From contig QWHP01000103.1 in assembly GCA_021404985.1 (NCBI GenBank), positions 1-9,910 of the forward strand: a stretch of 9,910 bases of DNA. The letters run 5' to 3'. Below the pieces are notes generated by a model, which was not told the DNA's origin, did not search any database, and saw nothing but the letters and a program-made list of their open reading frames with translations. How positions within the stretch are numbered: position 1 is the stretch's first letter; each line of letters opens with the position of its first letter. Made by a program: the position numbers and the translations under genes. The DNA is from Actinobacteria bacterium ATB1. Its GTDB lineage: Bacteria; Actinomycetota; Acidimicrobiia; UBA2766. Of this stretch, positions 1-6,701 are shown in pieces.

Positions 1-1136
1 ACCGGCCGCCTCGGGTGCTGATCGAATGCGGTGGAAACATGCTGCGCCGCACTCGTGGGGGCCGTGGACTCCTGCTCGAGCACCTGTGGCCGAAGTTGGA
101 CAAGATCGTGACGATCGACGTCCGAATGTCGACCACCGCGCTGCACTCCGACATTGTCCTGCCTGCGGCGCAGCATTATGAGAAGGTCGGGATGCACATC
201 CCGATCATGGCCCTTATCCTCTCCGACAAGGCCACGGAACCGCTTGCCGAGTCGAAGCCCGAGTGGGAGATCTTCGCCGAACTCACCCGTGCGATCGAGA
301 GATGTGCAACACGACGGGGGCTCGACACATACAGGCACGGGGACGGAGCGGTCCGTCGCTACGACGACCTCTGGAGCCGATACACGCTCGGTGGCGCGCT
401 GGACACGCAGGAACGCGTCGCTGACGAGGTGATCCGCGACGCCGCCCTCGCTGATGTGCTCCCTCCGGGGACAGACCTCGCAGCCGTCAGGGAGCGCGGC
501 TACGTCCGCTTCACGAACTGGGGACGAATGGCCATGGCGAGAGGTCAGGCCGCACCTTGGCCGAAGCCGGGCGAGCCCTTCAGCGCGTTCACGAACCACG
601 TCGAGCGCGGCGACCCGTACCCCACGCTGACCAGGCGCGCCCAGTTTCTCATCGAACATCCGTGGTTCGTCGAGGCCGGTGAGGACCTCCCGATCCACAA
701 GGACGCCCCAGCGATGGGAGGGGACCATCCTTTCCGCATGACCACTGGGCACAACCGGTGGTCCATCCATGCGATGAACATGTGCAACCCCCACCTGATC
801 CAAACACATCGCGGCGAACCGCATGCCGTCATCCATCCCGATGACGCGGCTGCAAGAGGGATCGCCGACAACGATCCGGTCAGGGTGCACAACGACTGCG
901 GATCCTTCGTCGTGCGCGCCAAGCTTTCGGCCACCCAGCGTCCCGGGGGTGTGACCGTCTACAACGGCTGGGCACCCTTCATGTTCGAGGGCTGGGCCGG
1001 ACCGAACGAAGTCGAGCCAGGCATGGTCAAGTACCTGGGGCTGGCCGGCGGCTACGGGCACCTGCGGTACGGACCCATGGAGTGGCAGCCCGTACCCACC
1101 GACCGTGCCGTGATGGTCGGCATCGAGCGTGCCTGA
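1..1136 (+). CDS. Molybdopterin oxidoreductase alpha subunit, type II DMSO reductase family (3' part; 5' end outside window)
   Basis: This is the C-terminal part of a large catalytic subunit that binds a bis-molybdopterin-guanine-dinucleotide molybdenum cofactor. The frame is open at the left edge (first whole codon at position 3), so the GTG at 15 is not a true start. Near the start, GGNMLRRTRGG followed by LWPKL, TIDVRMSTTALHSD and IVLPAAQHYEK is typical of ethylbenzene dehydrogenase, dimethylsulfide dehydrogenase and related type II alpha subunits. The last ~130 residues form the molydopterin-dinucleotide-binding domain (GHNRWSIHAMN, HPDDAAARGI, then YNGWAPFMFEGW, EPGMVKYLGLAGGYGHLRYG and a final WQPVPTDRAV block). 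The Mo ligand and the N-terminal FeS site lie outside the window. Family members hydroxylate hydrocarbons or steroid side chains, or reduce/oxidise sulfur, chlorine or selenium compounds; the substrate cannot be read here. No FeS beta subunit follows; the next gene is convergent. Family assignment is firm, substrate unknown. Confidence 0.9.
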   Translation, partial: RPPRVLIECGGNMLRRTRGGRGLLLEHLWPKLDKIVTIDVRMSTTALHSDIVLPAAQHYEKVGMHIPIMALILSDKATEPLAESKPEWEIFAELTRAIERCATRRGLDTYRHGDGAVRRYDDLWSRYTLGGALDTQERVADEVIRDAALADVLPPGTDLAAVRERGYVRFTNWGRMAMARGQAAPWPKPGEPFSAFTNHVERGDPYPTLTRRAQFLIEHPWFVEAGEDLPIHKDAPAMGGDHPFRMTTGHNRWSIHAMNMCNPHLIQTHRGEPHAVIHPDDAAARGIADNDPVRVHNDCGSFVVRAKLSATQRPGGVTVYNGWAPFMFEGWAGPNEVEPGMVKYLGLAGGYGHLRYGPMEWQPVPTDRAVMVGIERA

Positions 1137-1181
1137 CTCCCATGATGCGGGCAGGACCAACGACGCCTGCCGACGGCGATG

Positions 1182-1252
1182 CTGCCCACATCGACGAAAA
1201 CGACCAACTGGGCAGCTCCACCGACGTGTGGCGTCGTCAGAACTGCCCACAT
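1182..1252. terminator. Terminator-like inverted repeats between convergent genes
   Basis: The 117-bp gap between two convergent stop codons holds several matching segments. TGGGCAG (1209-1215) pairs with CTGCCCA (1243-1249), and inside that lies CGACG (1222-1226) pairing with CGTCG (1232-1236) around a 5-nt loop. The 10-mer CTGCCCACAT also occurs twice directly (1182-1191 and 1243-1252), so TGGGCAG could pair with either copy. There is no T-tract, which is common for terminators in high-GC actinobacteria. A bidirectional terminator is inferred from location and pairing only. Confidence 0.4.
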
Positions 1253-1253
1253 G

Positions 1254-2336
1254 TCAGTGGCCGACGAAGAAGGTGAAGAGTCCGTCGCTCACGTCGTGGA
1301 CGTCGACCTCGAATCCGGCGCGTCGCATGTGGTACTGGATCGTGCCCTTGTCGTAGAGGGGGTGGCCCTCCCCCATCATCATGTCGGTGAGGGCGATCCG
1401 TTCGACCATACCGGGGATGATCGAGTAGTTCTCGCGCAGCGGCTCCCAGACGACGAGCATGCCTTCCTCGGAGATGACCTCACGGGTCTTCGTCAGATAG
1501 GCCTCGGCGTGATCGAGTCCGCAGTATGCGAACTTGCGCGCGAGGAACACGAGATCGAACTCCTCGCTCTCGCCCCAGGAATCAGCCTCGGCGTCCCCCG
1601 AGTTCTCGATCACGTTCTCGGGTCGAGGTAGGCCGTAGCGCTCGAGTGCCTCGGGCAGCACACGGATGAGCTGGGGAAGGCACGAGATCGTGACCTCGAC
1701 GTCGGGTTTCTCGTCGAGCACGGCCCGGACGAAGGACGTGCCCACGGTGCCTGCGATCATCCGCCGCACCGGGGCCAGGTCGAGCCTGCGGACGAGCTCC
1801 TTCGACGGCCTGGCGAGCATCGAGATCGACATCCTGGCGTACTCGCCGGTGAGGGGGTTGTCCTCGTTGTAGACGCGGATCTCCTCGTGCCCGTCACCCG
1901 CACGGACAGCCTCGGCGAGCTCCCGCCAGGCGTTCCACGAGCCCAGCATGATGTCGACCTGGGCACGCCAGGAGTTCCACGCATCAGGCTCGTCGAGCTG
2001 CGCCGCGATGTAGGTGTTCTCGTACTTCTTGCCGCTCCTGCGGAGCAGCCCGATCGACTCAAGGGAACGGAGCAACACGTCGGTGTTGTGCTCCGGCGCG
2101 CCGATACCCTCGGCGATCTGGGCCGCGGTGCGGCCCCCCGAGGCGAGAAGAGTGAAGATACCGAGCTCCTGGGCGGCCCCGATGGCCATCGCGTCCTTGT
2201 ATCCCTCCAAAGCCTGCGTGAAGCGCAACCGGTTGTAGGTCTGCTGCACGAACGTGTGCGGAAGGATGTCGAGGAGGCGTGCCGTGACACGCCTCTGCAG
2301 GTCCGCGAGACGCCCCGCCGTCTGCGTGATGTTCAC
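1254..2336 (-). CDS. O-methyltransferase-fold protein with dimerisation domain and degenerate SAM motif
   Basis: This 360-residue protein has the plan of the acetylserotonin O-methyltransferase / BchU group. Residues ~30-110 form a winged-helix dimerisation domain (AMAIGAAQELGIFTLL, TAAQIAEGIGA, LLRSLESIGLLRR), and ~180-360 form a Rossmann methyltransferase domain ending in a GFEVDVHDVSDGLFTFFVGH strand. The usual glycine-rich motif I (DVGGGTG-like) reads MIAGTVGTSF (193-202), and the acidic residue expected after the second strand is missing (TISCLPQLI, 216-224). The usual His-rich segment is RKFAYCGLDH. It may therefore bind SAM poorly, or act as a non-methylating relative. I chose the GTG at 2336: it overlaps the upstream gene's TGA as GTGA, giving translational coupling, and the length fits the family. 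The open frame extends to 2555, but only by running through the upstream gene. Function and substrate are unknown; the partner is probably the adjacent FAD enzyme. Confidence 0.82.
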   Translation of the reverse strand: MNITQTAGRLADLQRRVTARLLDILPHTFVQQTYNRLRFTQALEGYKDAMAIGAAQELGIFTLLASGGRTAAQIAEGIGAPEHNTDVLLRSLESIGLLRRSGKKYENTYIAAQLDEPDAWNSWRAQVDIMLGSWNAWRELAEAVRAGDGHEEIRVYNEDNPLTGEYARMSISMLARPSKELVRRLDLAPVRRMIAGTVGTSFVRAVLDEKPDVEVTISCLPQLIRVLPEALERYGLPRPENVIENSGDAEADSWGESEEFDLVFLARKFAYCGLDHAEAYLTKTREVISEEGMLVVWEPLRENYSIIPGMVERIALTDMMMGEGHPLYDKGTIQYHMRRAGFEVDVHDVSDGLFTFFVGH

Positions 2337-3826
2337 GATTCCGCGCTCGACGCGTCCGCTGACACGAAGCCGGAGTGGCCCGCCCGGTCCGCAGCCACGA
2401 TCTCGGCGACGTTGAATCCCGAATCGACCGCCTGGTGAGTCCCGCAGCCGTATCCGCCGGCGTCGCAACCGGTGAAGTAGAGGCCCGACACCGGGCTGCG
2501 GACGTCGGGTTTCGTGGCGCCGCACTGTCCGATGATCTGGGCCAGTCCGATGCACTCACCTCCCGCTCCGGGGACGGTCCTGTCGCGGCTTGCGGACGAG
2601 ACGGTCGCTGCGTCGTAGACGTCCTTGCGGACGATGTGGTCGTCGATGCCTGGCCAGGTGGCGCGGACGAGCCTGTCCACATGCTCGATGGCAGCCTGGT
2701 TCATCGGGCTGTCCGGGTCGGGTGAGCACATCGTCCCTGCGAGCACCATCTGCCTGCCCTCGGGAGCGAGAGAGGCGTCGTACTCGGCCGGGACGATGAC
2801 GAAGAGAAGCGGATCCTCGGCCCACTCGCCGGCCTCGGCCCTGCGATATCGCGCCTCGTCCCACCACGACTCGTCCGAGAAGCGCAGGGTCATCGGAGTC
2901 TCGATCACTGGTGCGTCGAGGACGTAGCGGATGCCGACGAACGCCCATGAAGGCTCATACGACTCGACCTTCTCGACGTAGGCGGAGGGGAAGACCTCGG
3001 GCCCGGCGAGGTTCAGGACCGTCGGCTGGACACCGGCGTTCGAGACGACCACGGGGGCGAGAAAGGTCCCTTCCGAGGTCTCGATGCCCTTCACGGACCC
3101 GTCCTCGACGAGGATTCTCTCGACTCTCGTGCAAGGCCGGAACTCTCCTCCGCGGGCGACTACGTAGTCAACGGCGTCCTCGGCGAGCTGCCCGAAGCCA
3201 CCGAGGTGGTAGCGACCGCCACCTCCGGCGAAGAAGTCGCGCAGGGTCTTCACGGCCTCGGAGGCCGGAAGTCGGTCGACGGCAACGACGAAGAGGAGGT
3301 TGAGGACCATGAACAGGTAGCTCTCGAGTTGGTGGCCGATACCGAAGCCTCGAACCCAGTCGAGAGCACTCACCTCGTCGAGATCGGCGAGGGCCTCGTC
3401 CGCGGTGGAGAAGACCGCCCCGACGAGCCGCATGAGACCGTTCACCTCACCCTCGCTCGCACCGAGTGCGGTGGGAAGCGCCACCATGGCAGCGGGATCG
3501 CGGCTCGGACGGGCCGAGAAGGGGACCACCGCCCAGGTGCCGTCGTCACGCTTGTAGCGGAACTCGCTCGCATACTCGGGCAGGAGGATCGCCTCCTCGG
3601 GATCCCTCCCGAGGAATACCGCGAGCTCGTGGAAGCGGGACATGTCCGCCGGGCCGCCGGCGATCGGCCAGAGCTCGTAGGCGAAGCCCTCCGCCCTCAC
3701 GGTGACCGCCTTCCCGCCCGGCTGCGCGTTCTTGTCGACCAGCAGGACGCGATGCCCCTCGTGTGTGAGGGCAGCGGCGCAGGTCACACCCCCGTACCCC
3801 GCTCCGATCACTATCACGTCGTACAT
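2333..3826 (-). CDS. Phytoene dehydrogenase-like FAD-dependent oxidoreductase (copy A)
   Basis: This 497-residue flavoprotein is of the CrtI/amine-oxidase-like superfamily. The N-terminal FAD-binding Rossmann motif is VIVIGAGYGG (4-13), with Asp31 at the end of the second strand in place of the usual Glu, then PGGKA (36-40). The central ~400 residues match the substrate domain of phytoene-desaturase-type enzymes in length and style. The C-terminal FAD segment is GLYFTGCDAGGYGCG (448-462), followed by THQAVDSGFNVAEIV; two cysteines in this segment are unusual. No signal peptide is present. Relatives desaturate or oxidise carotenoids and other isoprenoids, but no phytoene synthase or carotenoid gene is nearby, so the substrate is unassigned. 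The ATG is preceded by a strong AGGGAGGA site. It is first in a two-gene operon with the methyltransferase-like gene (GTGA overlap) and diverges from the second FAD oxidoreductase. Confidence 0.88.
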   Translation of the reverse strand: MYDVIVIGAGYGGVTCAAALTHEGHRVLLVDKNAQPGGKAVTVRAEGFAYELWPIAGGPADMSRFHELAVFLGRDPEEAILLPEYASEFRYKRDDGTWAVVPFSARPSRDPAAMVALPTALGASEGEVNGLMRLVGAVFSTADEALADLDEVSALDWVRGFGIGHQLESYLFMVLNLLFVVAVDRLPASEAVKTLRDFFAGGGGRYHLGGFGQLAEDAVDYVVARGGEFRPCTRVERILVEDGSVKGIETSEGTFLAPVVVSNAGVQPTVLNLAGPEVFPSAYVEKVESYEPSWAFVGIRYVLDAPVIETPMTLRFSDESWWDEARYRRAEAGEWAEDPLLFVIVPAEYDASLAPEGRQMVLAGTMCSPDPDSPMNQAAIEHVDRLVRATWPGIDDHIVRKDVYDAATVSSASRDRTVPGAGGECIGLAQIIGQCGATKPDVRSPVSGLYFTGCDAGGYGCGTHQAVDSGFNVAEIVAADRAGHSGFVSADASSAES

Positions 3827-3832
3827 GGGGCG

Positions 3833-3840
3833 TCCTCCCT
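3833..3840 (-). promoter_or_regulatory. Ribosome binding site of FAD oxidoreductase A
   Basis: Read on the minus strand, AGGGAGGA lies 6 nt upstream of the ATG at 3826. It is a near-consensus Shine-Dalgarno and fixes this start. Confidence 0.8.
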
Positions 3841-3873
3841 GTCCTCGAGGCCCCCGCTTGCCACGGACTGAAC

Positions 3874-3896
3874 GATGCTAATTGCTCGCTAGCATC
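3874..3896. promoter_or_regulatory. Candidate operator palindrome in divergent promoter
   Basis: The 99-bp gap between two divergent start codons contains GATGCTA (3874-3880) and its exact complement TAGCATC (3890-3896), separated by 9 bp. The stretch is locally AT-richer than its surroundings. Size and symmetry resemble sites bound by TetR- or GntR-type dimers, and its place between both starts suggests it controls both operons. TAGCAT (3890-3895) could also serve as a plus-strand -10 element, with only a weak -35 at 3867-3872. No regulator gene is in the window. Confidence 0.5.
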
Positions 3897-3913
3897 CATC
3901 GGAATTCACTCGT

Positions 3914-3920
3914 GGAGGAG
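3914..3920 (+). promoter_or_regulatory. Ribosome binding site of FAD oxidoreductase B
   Basis: GGAGGAG ends 5 nt before the ATG at 3926 and is a strong Shine-Dalgarno that fixes this start. Confidence 0.8.
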
Positions 3921-3925
3921 GCCCT

Positions 3926-5623
3926 ATGGAGGAACGCTTCGACGTCGTGATCGTCGGTGGGGGACACAACGGCACGACACTGGCCGCGTACCTGGCCAAG
4001 TCGGGCCGCTCGGTTTGCGTGCTCGAGGCCAGGCCCGAATGCGGGGGTGGGCAGGAGAACACGGAGCCGATTCCCGGGTTTCGGATCGACCCGCACGCCA
4101 CCTACCTCTACGGGGCGGCCGCACCGGGATTCGAGCAGCTCGAACTCGGGAAGTTCGGGTACCGCCATGTTCCCTATCGCTCGATGGCGGGGCTCGTCAC
4201 GACCGACGGCGACGTCGTCAACCTCGGTAGCCGCTGGGATCCCGAGATCGCAACCGAGAACCTCCTGAGGGTCGCACCGGGGAGCGCCGGAACCGGAATG
4301 CTCCTGAGCAGCCTCCAGGGCGATCTCTCGACCGAGCTCCTGCGCTCGCTCTTCTGGACACCGCCGTACCCGGCCGATGCCGACCCCGATCTCATGGACC
4401 TACCCTGGGCGAAGGTCATGGACAAGTACTTCTCGGGCCTGTTCAAGAAGAGCTGGCTCGAGATGAGCCTCGTCGAGCTACTCGACGAGCTGATCGAGTA
4501 CGAGCCGCTCAAGACCCTCTACAGCTTCGCTGCGTGGTACTGCGGCGCCCATCCGGGATGGGACGGGATGGCGCTCCCTGCGCTCGGCGGGGTCCTGATG
4601 TACGGATACAGCTCGGGGTCGCCGCGGGGCGGGATGCACGTCTATGCCCACTCGATCATCCGCTGCGCCCTCGCCCACGGGGCCCGCATCGTCACGAACG
4701 CGCCGGTCGAGCGCATCCTCGTCCGGAACGGCCGCGCGATCGGTGTCGAGCTCGGCGAGGATGCGTCCGAGCCGGGCAGGCGGATCTGGGCCGACGACTT
4801 CGTGGTGTCCGCCGTCGACGTGCAGCACACCTTCCTGCAGATGATCGACGCCTCGCACACGGACGCCTCGTTCCGCCAACGCGTGTCTGACATCTCCCTC
4901 AAGGGCGGGAGCCTCTACGTCGTCTCGGTCGTCTGCAGGGAGCTGCCTCGCTACGGAGCCGACCCGGACGCGTTCCCGATCGAGAAGTACCCGTCGTGCG
5001 TCGTCGTGCCTGCCGATTCGCGCGAGAAGAACTTCTTCTCGCAGACGGAGGACGTCTACTCGCACAACCGCGCTCCCCTCCTCGAGAACGACCACATGAC
5101 GCTCATGGTCTGCACCCACGACATGTACGACCCCACGCGTGCGCCCGAGGGCTACCACATCCTCTCGCCGATCTACGTCGAGATGCCGCCGCCCCAGTAC
5201 GACGTGTCGGGGCCCGACGGAGTGAATCGCGACAAGGCCGAAATCACAGCGGCGGTCCTGCGCGTGCTTCGCGACTACGCACCGAACATGACGGACGACA
5301 ACATCGAACACGTCTTCGTGAACACGCCGTACGACTCGGAGTTCCGCAATGCCGGCCTCACGGGGGGTAACTGGTATGCGATCCGCCAGTCCGCCGACCA
5401 GTGGTTCTCGAGCCGCCCGCTCCCCGAACTCTCCCGCTACCGGACACCGATCCAGGATCTCTACCTGTGCAACCAGACGTCGCATCCGGGTGGCCTGTGT
5501 CTCATGGCCGTGCCGTACAACCTGATGCACATCCTGATAGAGGACGGCAAGGTCGAGCCCGGCTCGTGGTGGTACCCCTCGCAGTGGCACTTGCCTACCA
5601 CCGGGGCACCGGCAACGGCTTGA
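3926..5623 (+). CDS. Phytoene dehydrogenase-like FAD-dependent oxidoreductase (copy B)
   Basis: This is a 565-residue FAD oxidoreductase of the same broad superfamily as the divergent neighbour, but clearly a different subfamily: it is ~70 residues longer with little shared sequence outside the FAD motifs. The N-terminus has VVIVGGGHNG (7-16), a hallmark of phytoene-dehydrogenase-like proteins, Glu34 for ribose binding, and CGGGQENTEPIPGFRIDP. The middle contains long aromatic-rich stretches (YKHH-type motifs absent). The C-terminal FAD segment is DLYLCNQTSHPGG (511-523) followed by LCLMAVPYN, where the usual GxGxxG-like glycines are partly replaced. No signal peptide or transmembrane helix is apparent. 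Probable role: oxidation, desaturation or isomerisation of a hydrophobic substrate; which one cannot be told. It is followed after 10 nt by a luciferase-like oxidoreductase, so the two are probably co-transcribed. Superfamily is confident, function is inferred. Confidence 0.88.
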   Translation: MEERFDVVIVGGGHNGTTLAAYLAKSGRSVCVLEARPECGGGQENTEPIPGFRIDPHATYLYGAAAPGFEQLELGKFGYRHVPYRSMAGLVTTDGDVVNLGSRWDPEIATENLLRVAPGSAGTGMLLSSLQGDLSTELLRSLFWTPPYPADADPDLMDLPWAKVMDKYFSGLFKKSWLEMSLVELLDELIEYEPLKTLYSFAAWYCGAHPGWDGMALPALGGVLMYGYSSGSPRGGMHVYAHSIIRCALAHGARIVTNAPVERILVRNGRAIGVELGEDASEPGRRIWADDFVVSAVDVQHTFLQMIDASHTDASFRQRVSDISLKGGSLYVVSVVCRELPRYGADPDAFPIEKYPSCVVVPADSREKNFFSQTEDVYSHNRAPLLENDHMTLMVCTHDMYDPTRAPEGYHILSPIYVEMPPPQYDVSGPDGVNRDKAEITAAVLRVLRDYAPNMTDDNIEHVFVNTPYDSEFRNAGLTGGNWYAIRQSADQWFSSRPLPELSRYRTPIQDLYLCNQTSHPGGLCLMAVPYNLMHILIEDGKVEPGSWWYPSQWHLPTTGAPATA

Positions 5624-5633
5624 ATCCGTTCCC

Positions 5634-6677
5634 ATGAACGGGAGACGCGTCCTGGACGAGCTCGGCTTCTACGCGCTCGCCGGCCAGCCGCAGTCGTCCC
5701 GCGAGATCGTGGCCGAGATGCAGGAAGCGGAGGAGCTCGGCCTCGGTGCGGCTTTGATCTCGGAGCGCTACAACCTCAAGGAGGCGGCAACCCTCTGTGG
5801 GGCCGCCGCCGCCGTGACAGGGCAGATCCGGATCGCCACGGCGGCGACGAACCACAACACACGCCATCCGATGGTGACGGCCGGCTTCGCGAGGACGATG
5901 CAGAGCCTGAGCAACGGCAGGTTCACCCTCGGGCTGGGGCGTGGGATCCCGCTCCTCTTCGGGATGCACGGCATCGACCCGATAACCACCCGTCGGATTG
6001 AGGAGTTCGCGGGGCTCATGCGCCGCCTGTTCAAAGGCGAATACGTTCTCGGACACTCCGACGGGACCCGGACGTATCCGGTTCTCCACCTGGACTCGGA
6101 CCTCGACGAACACCTCCCCCTCCTCCTCGTCGCCTTCGGGCCGCGCTCGCTCGAGCTCGGAGGTCGCTGCTTCGATGACGTCGTGCTGCACACCTACTTC
6201 ACGGACGAGACGACCTCGCGGGCGGTCCGAACGGTCAAGGAGTCCGCCGAGCGGGCAGGGCGGGACCCCGCCGGCGTGAGGGTGTGGTCCTGCTTCGCCA
6301 CGATCGGAGACCACCTGTCCGAGGAGCTCCGCCTGCGCAAGTCGGTCGGCCGCCTGGCCACGTATCTGCAGGGCTACGGCGACCTCATGGTCGAGACGAA
6401 CGGCTGGGATCCGGACGTGCTCACCCGCTTCCGTTCAGATCCGGTGGTCGCCGGATTCCGCAGCGGGATCGACGCGAAAGCGTCGATCCCCCAGCTCGAG
6501 CACATCGCCGGGCTCATCCCCGAAGAGTGGCTGGCGCCGTCCGCAACAGGTTCGCCCGAGGACTGCGTGAACGCAGTCCTCGGGCAGTTCGATCTCGGCT
6601 GCGACGCCGTCATCTTGCACGGAGCCACGCCCTCGGAGCTCGCCCCGATCGTCGCCGCGTACCGCGGACGGACGTAA
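5634..6677 (+). CDS. Luciferase-like (LLM class) oxidoreductase, probably F420-dependent
   Basis: This 347-residue single-domain TIM-barrel protein is of the bacterial luciferase-like family. Visible family features are the N-terminal strand ELGFYALAG (9-17), the EMQEAEELGLGAALISERYN helix-strand (28-47), IRIATAATNHNTRHPM (65-80), MQSLSNGRFTLGLGRG (89-104), and the late SPEDCVNAVLGQF and CDAVILHGATP blocks. The pattern resembles an actinobacterial F420-dependent subfamily (MSMEG_2249-like), where a hydride is passed between F420 and substrate; FMN use cannot be excluded. The ATG lies 10 nt after the upstream stop and lacks a clear Shine-Dalgarno, so translation may rely on reinitiation from the FAD gene. 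The coding region contains a 32-bp perfect palindrome near its 3' end (annotated separately). Substrate unknown. Confidence 0.87.
   Translation: MNGRRVLDELGFYALAGQPQSSREIVAEMQEAEELGLGAALISERYNLKEAATLCGAAAAVTGQIRIATAATNHNTRHPMVTAGFARTMQSLSNGRFTLGLGRGIPLLFGMHGIDPITTRRIEEFAGLMRRLFKGEYVLGHSDGTRTYPVLHLDSDLDEHLPLLLVAFGPRSLELGGRCFDDVVLHTYFTDETTSRAVRTVKESAERAGRDPAGVRVWSCFATIGDHLSEELRLRKSVGRLATYLQGYGDLMVETNGWDPDVLTRFRSDPVVAGFRSGIDAKASIPQLEHIAGLIPEEWLAPSATGSPEDCVNAVLGQFDLGCDAVILHGATPSELAPIVAAYRGRT
6554..6585. repeat. Perfect 15-bp-arm palindrome inside the LLM gene
   Basis: GCCCGAGGACTGCGT (6554-6568) and its exact complement (6571-6585) flank a 2-bp centre, GA. In RNA this would form a ~14-bp GC-rich hairpin with a TGAA loop. 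It encodes SPEDCVNAVLG, a segment that is conserved in type in the family, and lies ~90 nt before the stop codon. No T-tract follows, so it is not a standard terminator. Confidence 0.9.
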
Positions 6678-6701
6678 CTCCCCCACGTAGCAGTTCGGGG
6701 G

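Noticed and set aside
2337..2555. Upstream extension of the methyltransferase-like ORF
   Set aside because: It would overlap the 3' end of the FAD oxidoreductase by over 200 bp, adds Arg-rich sequence unlike the family, and the GTG at 2336 gives the expected length.
3858..3886. TTGCCA as a -35 box for the divergent promoter
   Set aside because: At 17-bp spacing the matching -10 hexamer would be ATTGCT, a poor fit, so no confident promoter hexamers are called there.
4478..5635. Long minus-strand open frame (385 codons) opposite FAD oxidoreductase B
   Set aside because: It is antisense to a gene with clear family motifs, its translation is rich in Arg, Val and Asp without recognisable domains, and such shadow frames are usual in high-GC coding DNA.
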